Below, piece by piece: positions 18,865 through 28,790 of a stretch of 64,000 nt of DNA; within the stretch, counting starts at the first letter, position 1; the number at the start of each line of letters is the position of its first letter. The DNA is from Bradyrhizobium guangzhouense (GTDB lineage: Bacteria; Pseudomonadota; Alphaproteobacteria; Rhizobiales; Xanthobacteraceae), in NCBI RefSeq assembly GCF_004114955.1, contig NZ_CP030053.1:3844001-3908000 (forward strand), given 5' to 3'. Below the pieces are notes generated by a model, which was given only the letters and a program-made list of their open reading frames with translations, was not told the origin of the DNA and made no database searches. Position numbers and translations under genes: made by a program.

Positions 18865-18954
18865 GGTCGCTCTCCACGGGATGGCCGACGGAGAGTCTAG
18901 CTGATTCGCACGGCCGGCCGGCCGAACGGCGTCGCCCCCGGGATACCCCCGATA

Positions 18955-19695
18955 TCAGCGCAGGATCTGGCTCAGGAACAGCTTGGTGCGGGCATGCTGG
19001 GGCGCGGCGAAGAATTCCTTCGGCGTGTTGGCCTCGATGATCTGGCCGGCGTCCATGAACACCACGCGGTTGGCGACTTCCTTGGCAAAGCCCATCTCGT
19101 GGGTGACGACAAGCATGGTCATACCCTCCTCGGCGAGGTCGACCATGGTGTCGAGCACCTCCTTGACCATTTCGGGATCGAGCGCCGAGGTCGGTTCGTC
19201 GAACAGCATCACCTTCGGGTTCATGGTCAGCGCGCGCGCGATGGCGACGCGCTGCTGCTGGCCGCCGGACATCTGGCCGGGAAACTTGTTGGCCTGATGC
19301 GGGATCTTGACCCGCTCCAGGAATTTCATCGCGGTTTCCTCGGCGTCCTTCTTGGGAATGTTGCGGACCCAGATCGGCGCCAGCGTGCAATTGTCCAGCA
19401 CGGTGAGATGCGGGAACAGATTAAAGCTCTGGAACACCATGCCGACCTCGCGGCGGACCGCGTCGACATGCTTGAGGTTCGGCCCGAGCTCGATGCCGTC
19501 GACGACGATCTCGCCCTCCTGGAACTCCTCGAGCGCGTTGATGCAGCGGATCAAGGTCGACTTGCCCGAGCCCGAGGGGCCGCAGATCACGATGCGCTCG
19601 CCCTTGTTGACCGCGAGGTCGATGTCGCGGAGCACGTGAAACTCGCCGTACCATTTGTTGAGGCCGGAAATGTTGACGATGGGACCTGCGGACAT
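18955..19695 (-). CDS. aapP: general L-amino acid ABC transporter, ATP-binding protein AapP
   Basis: ATPase of 246 residues for polar amino-acid uptake. Walker [11 protein letters not shown]-loop [10 protein letters not shown], signature [14 protein letters not shown], Walker [14 protein letters not shown] and the switch His in VVTHEMGFA are all intact. The ATG at 19695 ([12 protein letters not shown]) was chosen; the frame is open far upstream but only as shadow of the permease gene. It is the last gene of aapJQMP, 11 bp after aapM. Confidence 0.95.
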   Translation of the reverse strand: MSAGPIVNISGLNKWYGEFHVLRDIDLAVNKGERIVICGPSGSGKSTLIRCINALEEFQEGEIVVDGIELGPNLKHVDAVRREVGMVFQSFNLFPHLTVLDNCTLAPIWVRNIPKKDAEETAMKFLERVKIPHQANKFPGQMSGGQQQRVAIARALTMNPKVMLFDEPTSALDPEMVKEVLDTMVDLAEEGMTMLVVTHEMGFAKEVANRVVFMDAGQIIEANTPKEFFAAPQHARTKLFLSQILR

Positions 19696-19706
19696 GGGGG
19701 CCTCGA

Positions 19707-21227
19707 TCAGTTGCGGCGGTGGGCATTGAGGCGGTGCTCGACGAAGAGCGAGTAACGCGACATCCCAAAGCAGAAGATGAAGTAAATGATGCCGACAAAC
19801 GCGAATCCGGTGAAGGCGGTCGACGGCGTGGTCCAGACCGGATCGGCAAACGAGGCCCGCAGCGAGCCGAGCAGATCGAACAGCGCGACGATCGAGACCA
19901 GCGAGGTGTCCTTGAACAGCGAAATGAAGCTGTTGACGATGGCGGGAATGACGTGGCGCAGCGCCTGCGGCAGCACGATCAGCGAGGTCGTCTTCCACCA
20001 GGACAGGCCGAGCGCGGAGGCCGCCTCTCCCTGCCCGCGCGGCACCGCCGCCAGACCGCCGCGCAGGTTCTCGGCCTGATAGGCGCCGGTGAACAGGGAA
20101 ACGCCGATCAGCGCGCGCACCAGGCCGTCGACGGTGAAGTTTCCCGGCAGGAACAGCGGCAGCATGTAGGTCGCGAAGAACAGCACCGTGATCAGCGGCA
20201 CCCCGCGCCAGAACTCGATATAGGTGATCGAGAAGATCCGGATCAGGGGAATGGTCGAGCGCCGGCCGAGCGCGAGCGCGACGCCGATCGGCAGTGACGC
20301 CACGATGCCGGTAATCGCGATCACCAGGGTCACCAGCAGCCCGCCCCACAACCGCGTATCGACGATCGGCAAGCCTCCGCGATCGAGCCCCATCAGCTTG
20401 ATCACGGCCGCAATTCCGACGAACGTTGCGAGGCTTGTGATCAGCGGCCGCGATCCGGCACGCGCTCCGCCACCGAGCACGAACAGGACGGCCGAGACGA
20501 CCACGGCCGTGATCAGGAAGTCGAGCCAGGGCCCCTGTCCTGCCGCCTGCATCTGGTCGCGCAGCCAGGTCAGCGGAAAGATCACCCAATGCAGCAACGT
20601 GCCGACCAACGCGATGACGCTGCCGATCGCCCAGAGTGCCGGGCCGGCGGCCGAGGACTTGCTCAGACCGACCACGACCTCACCGGCTCCGCTGATGCTG
20701 TCGGCGAACAATTGCAGGAGGTCTGCGACCCAGCTCACGCCGAAGCCCGCCATGCCGCCGCCATGCAGCAGGAAGAATGCGACAGCGGGAAAGGCGAAGA
20801 AGAACAGCCCGGCGTTCACGCTCTTGGCCGGCAGACGCGGAATCAGCAGCGGCAGCAGCAGCACGGCGCCCATCGCGAAGGTCAGGTTGACCCGCCAGCG
20901 TTCGGCCTCGGGATAGAAGCCGTAGAAAAGCTGCGTGAACTTGGCCTGGATAAAGGGCCAACAGGCGCCGACCGGACGGCCGGCATTCTCGGCAAGGCAG
21001 GCCGTGCGGTCCTTGCCGCTCCAGACCGCGTCGACCAGAAGGAACTTGATGCTTGGAACAACGGTGTACCAGACCAGCAACAGGCCGAGAATCGTCAGCA
21101 GGATATTGGTCGGCGAGTTCAACAGGCGCGTGCGCACGAAGCCGAGGAAGCCTGCGGTCCTGACCGGCGCCGGACGCTCGGCAACCAGGTCCTGACGGAC
21201 GAAGGATGACGCCGTGATGTCGGTCAT
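19707..21227 (-). CDS. aapM: general L-amino acid ABC transporter, permease AapM
   Basis: Inner-membrane permease of 506 residues with a long N-terminal multi-helix part and a C-terminal HisM-type permease domain. The EAA loop motif appears as [24 protein letters not shown] in two overlapping blocks. Start at the ATG 21227 (MTDITASSF), overlapping the aapQ stop by 4 nt (ATGA); the open frame continues upstream only as shadow. Together with AapQ it forms the translocation pore. Confidence 0.94.
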   Translation of the reverse strand: MTDITASSFVRQDLVAERPAPVRTAGFLGFVRTRLLNSPTNILLTILGLLLVWYTVVPSIKFLLVDAVWSGKDRTACLAENAGRPVGACWPFIQAKFTQLFYGFYPEAERWRVNLTFAMGAVLLLPLLIPRLPAKSVNAGLFFFAFPAVAFFLLHGGGMAGFGVSWVADLLQLFADSISGAGEVVVGLSKSSAAGPALWAIGSVIALVGTLLHWVIFPLTWLRDQMQAAGQGPWLDFLITAVVVSAVLFVLGGGARAGSRPLITSLATFVGIAAVIKLMGLDRGGLPIVDTRLWGGLLVTLVIAITGIVASLPIGVALALGRRSTIPLIRIFSITYIEFWRGVPLITVLFFATYMLPLFLPGNFTVDGLVRALIGVSLFTGAYQAENLRGGLAAVPRGQGEAASALGLSWWKTTSLIVLPQALRHVIPAIVNSFISLFKDTSLVSIVALFDLLGSLRASFADPVWTTPSTAFTGFAFVGIIYFIFCFGMSRYSLFVEHRLNAHRRN

Positions 21228-22429
21228 GCGCCGAGACTCCGGCTGATGCGCCAGCCGTAGATGCTCATGACGGCGCTGGTGAAGAGCGAGATCAGGAGGT
21301 AGACGCCCATCGTCGTGGCAATGATCTCGATCGCCTGACCCGTCTGGCTCAGCGACGTGCCGGCCCATACCGACACGAGATCGGGGTAGCCGATGGCCAC
21401 GGCCAGCGAGGAATTCTTGGTGAGGTTGAGATACTGGTTGGTCAGCGGCGGCACGATCACGCGCATCGCCTGCGGCACCACGATCAGCCGCAACGTCGCA
21501 CCGCGACTTAGGCCCAGCGAGGAGCCCGCCTCCATCTGCCCCGTATGGACCGACAGGATGCCTGCGCGGACGATCTCGGCGATGAAGGCCGCGGTATAGG
21601 TCGACAGTCCAACGGTCAGCGCGACGAATTCCGGAATGATCCGCGCGCCGCCGGCGAAGTTGAATCCCTTGAGTTGAGGAAATTCGAACGTCAAGGGCGC
21701 GCCGAACGCAATAATCGTGACGATCGGCAACCCGACGAGCAGTGTCAGCACGTACGGCCAGATCCGGAGCACGCGGCCTTGCGCAAACAGCGCCCGCCTC
21801 GCAAAGATGCGCAATGCGAGCGAGGCGACGATGCCGAAAGCCAGCACGGCAAGGAAGGGCACAAGGCCCGGCTGAGCCAGCGGCGACGGCACGATCACGC
21901 CGCGATTGTTGAGGAAGAAGGTGCCGAAGACCGACACGCTTTGCCGCGGCGCCGGCAGCGCCGCGAGCACAGCGAGATACCAGAACAGGATCTGGAACAG
22001 CAGCGGCAGGTTGCGGATGGCCTCGACGTAGAGACCGCCGACGCGCGACACCAGCCAGTTGGGCGACAAACGGCAGAGCGCGACGACGAAACCGATCACC
22101 GTGGCGAAGAAGATGCCGACCACCGAGACCAGCAGCGTGTTCAGGACGCCGACGACGAAGACGCGGAAATAGGTATCGGACCCCGAATAGGAGATCAGGG
22201 TCTGATTGACATCGAAGCTGGCGCTGTTTTGCAGGAACCCGAAGCCGGCGGCGATGTGCTGGGTTTCCAGGTTGGTCCGGGCGTTCGATATGATCTCATA
22301 GGCAATCCAGGCCAGGATCGCGCCAAAGACAAGCTGGACGGCGACCCCGTTCCAGCCTGCCTTGCCACCGAGCGCGCGCCTCAGCTTCAGCGCGATCTGC
22401 GGTGGCGGTTTCCGGGCCTCGACGCCCAT
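21224..22429 (-). CDS. aapQ: general L-amino acid ABC transporter, permease AapQ
   Basis: Permease of 401 residues of the HisM/GlnP class. Hydrophobic helices cover most of the chain, and the EAA-type loop reads VRAGILSVHTGQMEAGSSLG followed by GLSRGATLRLIVVPQAMR. The N-terminus VEARKPPPQIALKLRRAL is cytoplasmic and basic. The gene sits 24 bp after aapJ and is coupled to aapM by an ATGA overlap. Confidence 0.94.
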   Translation of the reverse strand: MGVEARKPPPQIALKLRRALGGKAGWNGVAVQLVFGAILAWIAYEIISNARTNLETQHIAAGFGFLQNSASFDVNQTLISYSGSDTYFRVFVVGVLNTLLVSVVGIFFATVIGFVVALCRLSPNWLVSRVGGLYVEAIRNLPLLFQILFWYLAVLAALPAPRQSVSVFGTFFLNNRGVIVPSPLAQPGLVPFLAVLAFGIVASLALRIFARRALFAQGRVLRIWPYVLTLLVGLPIVTIIAFGAPLTFEFPQLKGFNFAGGARIIPEFVALTVGLSTYTAAFIAEIVRAGILSVHTGQMEAGSSLGLSRGATLRLIVVPQAMRVIVPPLTNQYLNLTKNSSLAVAIGYPDLVSVWAGTSLSQTGQAIEIIATTMGVYLLISLFTSAVMSIYGWRISRSLGA

Positions 22430-22453
22430 CGGCGCAGCCTGCGGCTTTGCCGA

Positions 22454-23470
22454 TCAGCGGATCGGCGGCGAGTATTGCAGGCCGCCCTTGGTCCAGAGAT
22501 TGTTGATGCCGCGGCTGATCTTGAGCGGCGAGCCTTCGCCGACATTGCGATCGAACGACTCTCCGTAATTGCCGACGGCCTTCACGATCCGGATCACCCA
22601 GTCCTTGGTGAGGCCAAGCTGTTCGCCGAGATTGCCGTCGGTGCCGAGCACCCGCTTCAGCTCCGGCTTGTCCGACTTCGCCATCTCGTCGACGTTCTTC
22701 TGGGTGATGCCGAGTTCCTCGGCCGAGACCATCGCAAACAGCGTCCATTTCACGATGTCGAACCACTGATCGTCGCCGTGACGCACCATCGGACCCAGCG
22801 GCTCCTTCGAAATGATCTCGGGCAGCACGACGTGATCGGCGGGATTCGTCAGCTTGAGGCGGCTGGCATAGAGTCCGGACGAATCGTCGGTGAAGACGTC
22901 GCAGCGCCCCGACTCGTAGGCCTTGATCGCTTCGTCGATCGTGCCGAACGCGATCACCTCGTACTTCATGTTGTTGGCCTTGAAGTAATCGGCAAGGTTC
23001 AACTCGGTGGTGGTTCCGGTCTGGACGCAGACGGAGGCGCTGTTCAGCTCGAGTGCGGAATTGACCTTGAGGGACTTCTTCACCATGAAGCCCTGCCCGT
23101 CATAATAGGTGACGCCGGTGAAATTGGCGCCGAGCGAGGTGTCGCGCGAAACCGTCCATGTGGTGTTGCGTGACAGCACGTCGATCTCGCCGGATTGGAG
23201 CGCCGTGAAGCGGTCCTTGGCCGACAGCGGCACGAACTTGATCTTGGTTGGATCGTTCAGGACCACGGCCGCGATGGCACGGCAGACGTCGACGTCGAGC
23301 CCGGTCCAGTTGCCCTTGTCGTCGGGCGAGGAGAAGCCTGGCAGGCCCTGGCTGACGCCGCAGGACAACATGCCCCGATCCTTGACGGTCTTGAGCGTTT
23401 GCGCGTCGGCAGCTTGGGCAGACAGGCCGGCGGCGAGAGCAAGAGTGAGAGCCAGAGTTACGCGTTTCAT
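22454..23470 (-). CDS. aapJ: general L-amino acid ABC transporter, periplasmic binding protein AapJ
   Basis: Solute-binding protein of 338 residues, family 3. A clean Sec signal (MKRVTLALTLALAAGLSAQA, cut near ADA-QT) sets the start at 23470; the frame is open to 23635, but that part has no signal character. Binding-fold blocks LSCGVSQGLPGFSS, GLDVDVCRAIAAVVL and VLSRNTTWTVSRD are typical of AapJ/BztA proteins. It is first in the operon, as expected for the most abundant component. In rhizobia Aap transports a broad range of L-amino acids and affects nodulation; that is family knowledge. Confidence 0.95.
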   Translation of the reverse strand: MKRVTLALTLALAAGLSAQAADAQTLKTVKDRGMLSCGVSQGLPGFSSPDDKGNWTGLDVDVCRAIAAVVLNDPTKIKFVPLSAKDRFTALQSGEIDVLSRNTTWTVSRDTSLGANFTGVTYYDGQGFMVKKSLKVNSALELNSASVCVQTGTTTELNLADYFKANNMKYEVIAFGTIDEAIKAYESGRCDVFTDDSSGLYASRLKLTNPADHVVLPEIISKEPLGPMVRHGDDQWFDIVKWTLFAMVSAEELGITQKNVDEMAKSDKPELKRVLGTDGNLGEQLGLTKDWVIRIVKAVGNYGESFDRNVGEGSPLKISRGINNLWTKGGLQYSPPIR

Positions 23471-23739
23471 GGGCTTCAAGCCTTTCAAAGTCGTCTCAAG
23501 GTCAGGAACGGAATCCCTGCAAGGATGCGCCCTTGCAAGAGTCATGCTGGAAAACCTTGCCGAACACCCGCCCATCCCAAGGAGGCCATACCTTAATCCC
23601 CGCCGCAGGCGCCCGCCGTTGTGGGTGTGGCGCAAGGTCCGGTCAGACGATGGATCGAAGGTCGCGGCAGGCCCCTCAACATGCGGCGACTGAATAGCAC
23701 CTGCGCATCACAGAACGACTGGCGAGCCGGGTCAAGGGG

Positions 23740-23769
23740 TTGACGAGACTCTTCTGTGCTCTGTTATTA
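23740..23769 (+). promoter_or_regulatory. candidate sigma-70-type promoter upstream of metC
   Basis: TTGACG (23740-23745) and TTATTA (23764-23769) are separated by 18 bp in a relatively A+T-rich stretch about 75 bp before the metC start. The region 23471-23842 is the divergent spacer between aapJ and metC. I see no other clear signal there and no RNA gene. Confidence 0.4.
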
Positions 23770-23842
23770 ACGATCGCGGCCCCGAGGCCGCCCCGGCCGT
23801 GCGATCCGCGCCCGGCGGAAACGGTTTTTTGAAAGCAGACGC

Positions 23843-25027
23843 ATGGATTCCTCGCACCCTGCAGAGCAGCACGCCGAAACCCGCCTGGTGACCTCCGGCC
23901 GCGACACCAAGGCGCAGAAAGGGTTCGTCAATCCTCCCGTGTTCCACGGCTCGACCGTGCTCTATCCGACCGCCGAGGACCTGCACGCCCATCGGGGCGA
24001 GTTCACCTATGGCCGTCACGGCACCCCGACCACGCGGGCGTTCCAGGACACGCTGATGGCGCTGGAGGGGCCGCAATGCGCCGGCGTCGGGATCGTGCCC
24101 TCGGGCCTGTCGGCGATCTCGACCACCCTGCTCTCGGTGCTGAAGACCGGCGACCACATCCTGGTCGTCGACAACATCTATCGGCCGTCGCGCAATTTCT
24201 GCAACGGCATGCTCGCCCGCTACGGCGTCGAGACCACCTACTTTGATCCGCTGATCGGCGCCGGCGTCGAGAAACTGTTCAAGCCCAATACCCGCGCCGT
24301 GCTGGTCGAGGCGCCGGGCTCGCAATCCTTCGAGATGCCCGACATTCGCGCCATCGCCGACGTCGCGCATGCGCGTGACGCACTCGTCATCGACGACAAC
24401 ACCTGGGCGACGCCGCTCTATCACCGCTCGCTCGAACAGGGCGTCGACATCAGCATGCAGGCCGCAACCAAATATATCGGCGGCCATTCCGACATCATGT
24501 TCGGCACGATCTCGGCCAATGCCAGGGCCTGGCCGCAAGTGTCCGAAGGCATCCGCCTGCTCGGCGTCTGCGCCGGCCCCGATGACGTCTTCCTTGCGCT
24601 TCGTGGCTTGCGCACGCTGTCGGTGCGGCTCGCGCAACATCATCGTTCAGGCCTGGAGATGGCGCGCTGGCTCGCTGGCCGGCCCGAGGTTGCGCGCGTG
24701 CTGCATCCGGGGCTCGAGACCGATCCGGGCCACGCGATCTGGAAGCGCGACTTCACCGGCGCCTCCGGCCTGTTCAGCATCGTGCTGAAGCCCGCGCCGC
24801 AGGCGGCGGTCGACACCATGCTCAATACGCTCAAGCTGTTCGGCATGGGTTTTTCATGGGGCGGCTTCGAGAGCCTTGCAATTCCCTTCGATTGCGATGC
24901 TTACCGCACCGCGACCAAATGGACGCCGGGCGGCCCGACGCTGCGACTCCACATCGGGCTTGAGAGCACCGACGACCTCAAGGCCGATCTCGATCGCGGC
25001 TTCGCTGCCTTCAACGCGGCCATGTGA
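23843..25027 (+). CDS. metC: cystathionine beta-lyase
   Basis: PLP enzyme of the Cys/Met metabolism family, 394 residues, cleaving cystathionine to homocysteine, pyruvate and ammonia. The Schiff-base lysine is K210 in QAATKYIGGHSDIMFG. The N-terminal TRLVTSGRDTKAQKGFVNPPVFHGSTVLYP block and the C-terminal GFSWGGFESLAIP block match MetC rather than MetB/MetZ. Transcribed divergently from aapJ; the window also carries cysK, but the two are not in one operon. A cysteine-desulfhydrase side activity is common in the family. Confidence 0.92.
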   Translation: MDSSHPAEQHAETRLVTSGRDTKAQKGFVNPPVFHGSTVLYPTAEDLHAHRGEFTYGRHGTPTTRAFQDTLMALEGPQCAGVGIVPSGLSAISTTLLSVLKTGDHILVVDNIYRPSRNFCNGMLARYGVETTYFDPLIGAGVEKLFKPNTRAVLVEAPGSQSFEMPDIRAIADVAHARDALVIDDNTWATPLYHRSLEQGVDISMQAATKYIGGHSDIMFGTISANARAWPQVSEGIRLLGVCAGPDDVFLALRGLRTLSVRLAQHHRSGLEMARWLAGRPEVARVLHPGLETDPGHAIWKRDFTGASGLFSIVLKPAPQAAVDTMLNTLKLFGMGFSWGGFESLAIPFDCDAYRTATKWTPGGPTLRLHIGLESTDDLKADLDRGFAAFNAAM

Positions 25028-25131
25028 GCCTGCCGAGGAGGCATCTCGCCCGCTGACGCGCCAACAAGGGGTTGATCCGACGACGTTTGGCGTTAGCCTG
25101 ACCCCTTCGACTCCAAGTCCGGATACGGAGA

Positions 25132-26814
25132 ATGGGTACGTTGGTTCTGCTCGATCTGATGGGGGGCGTGGCGCTGCTGCTGTGGGGCCTGCATATGGTC
25201 CACAGCGGAATCCTGCGCGCGTTCGGTCCTGACCTCAGGCATCTGCTCGGCAAAGCCCTCGGCAACCGCTTCAGCGCCTTCGCCGCCGGCCTTGGCCTCA
25301 CCGCGCTGCTCCAGAGCAGCACGGCAACGGCCCTGCTCACCAGCTCTTTCGCCGCCGAGGGGCTGCTCAGCCTCGTCGCCGCGCTTGCCATCATGCTCGG
25401 GGCCAATGTCGGAACGACCCTGATCGTGCAGGTGCTGTCGTTCAACATCGCCGCTGTCGCGCCCGTGCTGTTCGTGCTCGGCCTCGTCGCCTTCCGTTCC
25501 GGCCCGCGCTCGCGGATCAAGGACATCGGCCGCGTCTGTATCGGCCTCGGCTTGATGCTCCTGTCGCTGCATATCCTGCTCGACACGCTGGCGCCGGCGG
25601 AGAATGCGCCCGGCATGCGGGTGGTGATGACGGCGATCACGGGCGATCCCGTCCTGTGCATCGTGATTGCCGCCCTCCTCACCTGGCTGGTGCATTCCAG
25701 CGTCGCCAGCGTGCTGCTGATCATGTCGCTGGCTTATTCGCAGTTCATCACGCCCTATGCTGCGCTGGCGTTGGTGCTTGGCGCCAATCTCGGCAGCGCC
25801 ATCAACCCCGTGTTCGAAGGCGCACGGCGCGACGATCCTGCGAGCTACCGCCTGCCGGTCGGCAATCTCATCAATCGCGTGGTCGGTATCGCCCTGGTCC
25901 TGCCCTTCCTGGGCACGATCGCGGATCACATGCATGCCTGGCAGCCGGATCTCGCCCGGATGACGGCCGCCTTCCATGTCGCCTTCAATGTCGGCACGGC
26001 CATCCTCTTCGTCGGCCTGCTCGACACCATGTCGCGTCTGCTCACCCGGCTGCTGCCGGATCGCGTGCGGGAAACCGACCCGGCGCGCCCGCGCTATCTC
26101 GACGAAACCGCACTGGAGACACCTTCGCTTGCGCTCGCCGATGCCGCGCGCGAGACCCTGCGCATGGGCGATCTGGTTGAGATCATGCTGCGCAAGGTGA
26201 TGGCGGCGATGATGACCGGCGACCGTTCGCTGGTCGACCAGGTCTCGAAGACGGACAACATCGTCGACAGCCTCGACGAGGCCATCAAGCTCTACGTCAC
26301 CAAGCTGACCCGCGGCAGCCTTGACGAAAGCGAGGGCCGGCGTGCGATGGAGATCATCTCCTTCGCCATCAACCTCGAGCACATCGGCGACATCATCGAC
26401 AAAAATCTGAGTGAGCTCGCCACCAAGAAGATCAAGCGCCGCTTCCAGTTCTCGCCCGAGGGCGCGGACGAGCTTGCCGCCTTCCACAAGCGCACGATGG
26501 ATTCGCTGCGGATCGCCTTCGGCGTGTTCATGTCGGGCGATGCCAACGAGGCCCGCAAGCTGCTGGTGGAGAAGACGGCGCTCAAGAACACCGAGCTCGC
26601 CGCTGTCGAGCGTCATCTCGACCGCCTGCGCGAGGGCCGCCCCGAGACGATCGAGACGACATCGCTGCATCTGGACGTGCTGCGCGACCTGCGCCGCATC
26701 CACTCGCATATCTGCTCGGTGGCCTATCCTGTGCTGGATGCGGCCGGCGAGCCCAGGACCGAGGCAGAGACGGCTGCCCTGCCCGCCTCAGGCGCGACGG
26801 CGCTGCCACGCTAG
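25132..26814 (+). CDS. Na/Pi cotransporter family protein with PhoU-like domain
   Basis: Membrane protein of 560 residues. Two inverted Na/Pi-II repeats carry the QSS-type motifs (ALLQSSTATALLTSSF near residue 62 and LVHSSVASVLLIMS near 190), with eight to nine helices up to about residue 310. A soluble helical PhoU-like domain follows (residues 340-540; MLRKVMAAMMTGD, FAINLEHIGDIIDKNLSELA). This matches the YjbB/NptA group, which moves phosphate, mostly outward in E. coli. It is probably monocistronic and converges on the next gene 14 bp away. Confidence 0.92.
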   Translation: MGTLVLLDLMGGVALLLWGLHMVHSGILRAFGPDLRHLLGKALGNRFSAFAAGLGLTALLQSSTATALLTSSFAAEGLLSLVAALAIMLGANVGTTLIVQVLSFNIAAVAPVLFVLGLVAFRSGPRSRIKDIGRVCIGLGLMLLSLHILLDTLAPAENAPGMRVVMTAITGDPVLCIVIAALLTWLVHSSVASVLLIMSLAYSQFITPYAALALVLGANLGSAINPVFEGARRDDPASYRLPVGNLINRVVGIALVLPFLGTIADHMHAWQPDLARMTAAFHVAFNVGTAILFVGLLDTMSRLLTRLLPDRVRETDPARPRYLDETALETPSLALADAARETLRMGDLVEIMLRKVMAAMMTGDRSLVDQVSKTDNIVDSLDEAIKLYVTKLTRGSLDESEGRRAMEIISFAINLEHIGDIIDKNLSELATKKIKRRFQFSPEGADELAAFHKRTMDSLRIAFGVFMSGDANEARKLLVEKTALKNTELAAVERHLDRLREGRPETIETTSLHLDVLRDLRRIHSHICSVAYPVLDAAGEPRTEAETAALPASGATALPR

Positions 26815-26827
26815 CCAGGGCCAGGGA

Positions 26828-27166
26828 TCAGCGCCCCAGCGTCTTCGACGAGCGGCCGCGGTTCTTGATGATCAGCATGATGTTGCGGACATAAATGATC
26901 GTCGCCAGTGCCTGTCCGAGGATGATGACTGGCTCGCGCTTGACGACGCCGTAGACCAGCGTCATCAGGCCGCCGCCCATCGAGCAGAACCAGAACGCGA
27001 TCGGCACCACGCTGTTGCCGGCCCGCTCGCTCGCGATCCATTGCACCAGGAAGCGCGCGGTGAAGAACAGTTGCGCGACCAGGCCGAACGCCAGCCAGAA
27101 ATCGAACTTAGCGACGAAGACGTCGTACAAATAATTGCTCAGCGCCTGGCCGTATTGGATGATCAT
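26828..27166 (-). CDS. LpxB N-terminal-domain-like small membrane protein
   Basis: Protein of 112 residues with three to four hydrophobic helices. It corresponds to the lipid-A-disaccharide synthase N-terminal domain (LAB_N): the motifs LVAQLFFTARFLVQWIASER and GGLMTLVYGVVKREPVIILG are diagnostic. No catalytic GT part is attached. The start overlaps the stop of the GT2 gene by 4 nt, so the two proteins probably act together at the membrane, as such pairs do in polyprenyl-phosphate-sugar systems. It may present or flip the lipid-linked sugar; inference. Confidence 0.87.
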   Translation of the reverse strand: MIIQYGQALSNYLYDVFVAKFDFWLAFGLVAQLFFTARFLVQWIASERAGNSVVPIAFWFCSMGGGLMTLVYGVVKREPVIILGQALATIIYVRNIMLIIKNRGRSSKTLGR

Positions 27167-27894
27167 GCGTTCACCTCAGTCACTTCGGGCGTCGGCTTCT
27201 TGCGGCGGATCAGCCACCACACGCCGGCGAGATCCATGATCCCGATCCACAGCCGGTCGAAGAAGCCGTAATTGGACACGCCGGAATGGCGCGGCCGGTC
27301 GATGACGTCGACATAGGCGATATCAAATCCTTCGCGTCGCATCAGCGCCGGCAGGAAGCGATGCAGCCCGTCGAAGTAGGGCATCATCAGGAAGACCTCG
27401 CGGCGGAACGCCTTCAGCCCGCAGCCTGTGTCGCGCGTGCCGTCCTTGAGGATGGCGTTGCGGACCTTGTTGGCGATGCGCGACTGGAATTTCTTGAAGC
27501 CGGTGTCCTTGCGCCCGACGCGCTGTCCGGCGGCAAGCCCGACATTCGCGCCTTTCTCGACCGCCGCGATCAGGTCCGGCAGGAAGGCGGGGTTGTTCTG
27601 GCCGTCGCCGTCGAGCGTCGCCACGATGCTCCCGCGCGCCGCACGCACGCCGCTGCGAACCGCGGCCGATTGGCCGCCGGATTTTGCGTGACAAAGCTGC
27701 CGCAGATTGCCGCGCTGTCTCATGATCGCCGCGAGCCGTTCGCCGGTCGCATCCGTCGAGCCGTCGTTGACATAGATGATCTCATAGGCCCAGCGGCCAT
27801 CGAGCGCGGCCGTGATCTCCTCGATCAGGGGCACAATGTTGTCGGCTTCGTTGCGCACGGGGACGACGATGGAAACCGAAGGCTGGGACGACAA
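27163..27894 (-). CDS. GT2 glycosyltransferase, polyprenyl-phosphate-sugar synthase type
   Basis: About 243 residues of DPM1/ArnC-like family 2 glycosyltransferase: VSIVVPVRNEADN, YEIIYVNDGSTDATGE, VATLDGDGQNNP and the C-terminal RPRHSGVSNYG loop are clear. It should transfer a nucleotide sugar to undecaprenyl/dodecaprenyl phosphate. No long C-terminal membrane part is present; the next protein may supply anchoring. I placed the start at the TTG 27894 (MSSQPSVSIVV), with a weak GAG 8 nt upstream; no ATG or GTG fits better, and the frame upstream overlaps PAP2 as shadow. Start is uncertain, family is firm. Confidence 0.88.
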   Translation of the reverse strand: MSSQPSVSIVVPVRNEADNIVPLIEEITAALDGRWAYEIIYVNDGSTDATGERLAAIMRQRGNLRQLCHAKSGGQSAAVRSGVRAARGSIVATLDGDGQNNPAFLPDLIAAVEKGANVGLAAGQRVGRKDTGFKKFQSRIANKVRNAILKDGTRDTGCGLKAFRREVFLMMPYFDGLHRFLPALMRREGFDIAYVDVIDRPRHSGVSNYGFFDRLWIGIMDLAGVWWLIRRKKPTPEVTEVNA

Positions 27895-27956
27895 ATCGAA
27901 AGCTCGTGGTTGGATTGGCCCGCTCCGGGAACCCTTGGGCCCGGAAGCAGCCGCTT

Positions 27957-28790
27957 TTATGGGGCGGATGGGCCGCGGGCAACCCTTTTGAGGCGTCCCG
28001 GAAGCGGCACGATGGTGCCGTCGGCGCGGATGGCAAATCCAAGCCTGCGGGCCGCAAACCAGTAGCGCACGGCCATGGCGCTGACGATCCCGACCAGGGC
28101 GCCGGCCGTGACGTCGCTCGGGTGGTGCGCGAGCAGCACCAGGCGCGTCAGGAGGATCAGAGCAGCGTAAATGAACATGTATACGCGCAGCCGCGGCCAG
28201 AGCGCCGAGACTGCAAAGGCAAGCGCGAACGCCGTGACCGCATGGGCGGATGGCAGGCTGAAATAGGCCTCCGTGCCCTGGAACGGAACGAAGTTGAACG
28301 GATTGGCCTTGCCGCCGACAAAGGGCCTGCCGCGTCCGATGACGAATTTCAGGATCTCGGCGACGAACACCGACAGGACGACGGATAGAAACACATATTG
28401 CAGCTTGGTGCCAAAACCGAGCAACAATCTGCGGCGTGTGCCGCGCAGCCCCGCCGCAAAGAGTGCGACCGCCACCAGCGCAATGGCGAGCGCGATGAGG
28501 ACATACTCGTCCTTGCCGAAATCGGTGAGGATGCGGATCGGCCACAGCCACGCCGTGCCACGCGCCGGCATCAGCTGGATCTCGGCCTGGTCGAACGCGA
28601 CCATCAGCACGATGACCAAAGCCGCTCCCGCCGCGCTGAGCCACAGCGAATGCCGCGCCAGTTTTCGCGCGGCCGCGGCGCGCCGCGAATGGGAGGGTGC
28701 GCGCACGAGCTGCACCAGCGCGCCTCCCGCGACCGCCAGCAGCTGCGCGGGGTAGCCGGCGCGCGGTGCGATGGTCGGCGCAACAGACAT
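27957..28790 (-). CDS. PAP2 family membrane phosphatase
   Basis: Protein of 277 residues with six or so helices and the three phosphatase signatures: KFVIGRGRP, SLPSAHAVTAF and LLAHHPSDVTAGALVG, containing the catalytic His residues. Members dephosphorylate lipid A (LpxE/LpxF), phosphatidylglycerol phosphate or undecaprenyl diphosphate. Its place between an ArnT-like transferase and a GT2 favours lipid A. The ATG follows the ArnT stop with no gap. The C-terminal 45 residues are basic and cytoplasmic. Confidence 0.9.
   Translation of the reverse strand: MSVAPTIAPRAGYPAQLLAVAGGALVQLVRAPSHSRRAAAARKLARHSLWLSAAGAALVIVLMVAFDQAEIQLMPARGTAWLWPIRILTDFGKDEYVLIALAIALVAVALFAAGLRGTRRRLLLGFGTKLQYVFLSVVLSVFVAEILKFVIGRGRPFVGGKANPFNFVPFQGTEAYFSLPSAHAVTAFALAFAVSALWPRLRVYMFIYAALILLTRLVLLAHHPSDVTAGALVGIVSAMAVRYWFAARRLGFAIRADGTIVPLPGRLKRVARGPSAP

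Larger units (their letters stand above)
14280..18935 (-). repeat. tandem gene duplication including leader sequence
   Basis: The two OGT-like genes form a tandem duplication with a period of about 2.34 kb. Not only the coding parts but also the upstream leaders match: 16527-16590 and 18865-18930 share the ribosome site, a GAGAGTCTA(A/G)CTGATTCGC block and a following G+C-rich CGGCCGG hairpin. Each copy may therefore carry its own promoter or leader signal. Confidence 0.85.

Noticed and set aside
19696..20589. N-terminal extension of AapP (open frame to 20589)
   Set aside because: The extension is out-of-frame translation of aapM; AapP family length and the ribosome-near ATG at 19695 fit.
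27895..28644. N-terminal extension of the GT2 protein (open frame to 28644)
   Set aside because: It is an alternate-frame reading of the PAP2 gene. The GT2 fold begins a few residues after the TTG at 27894.
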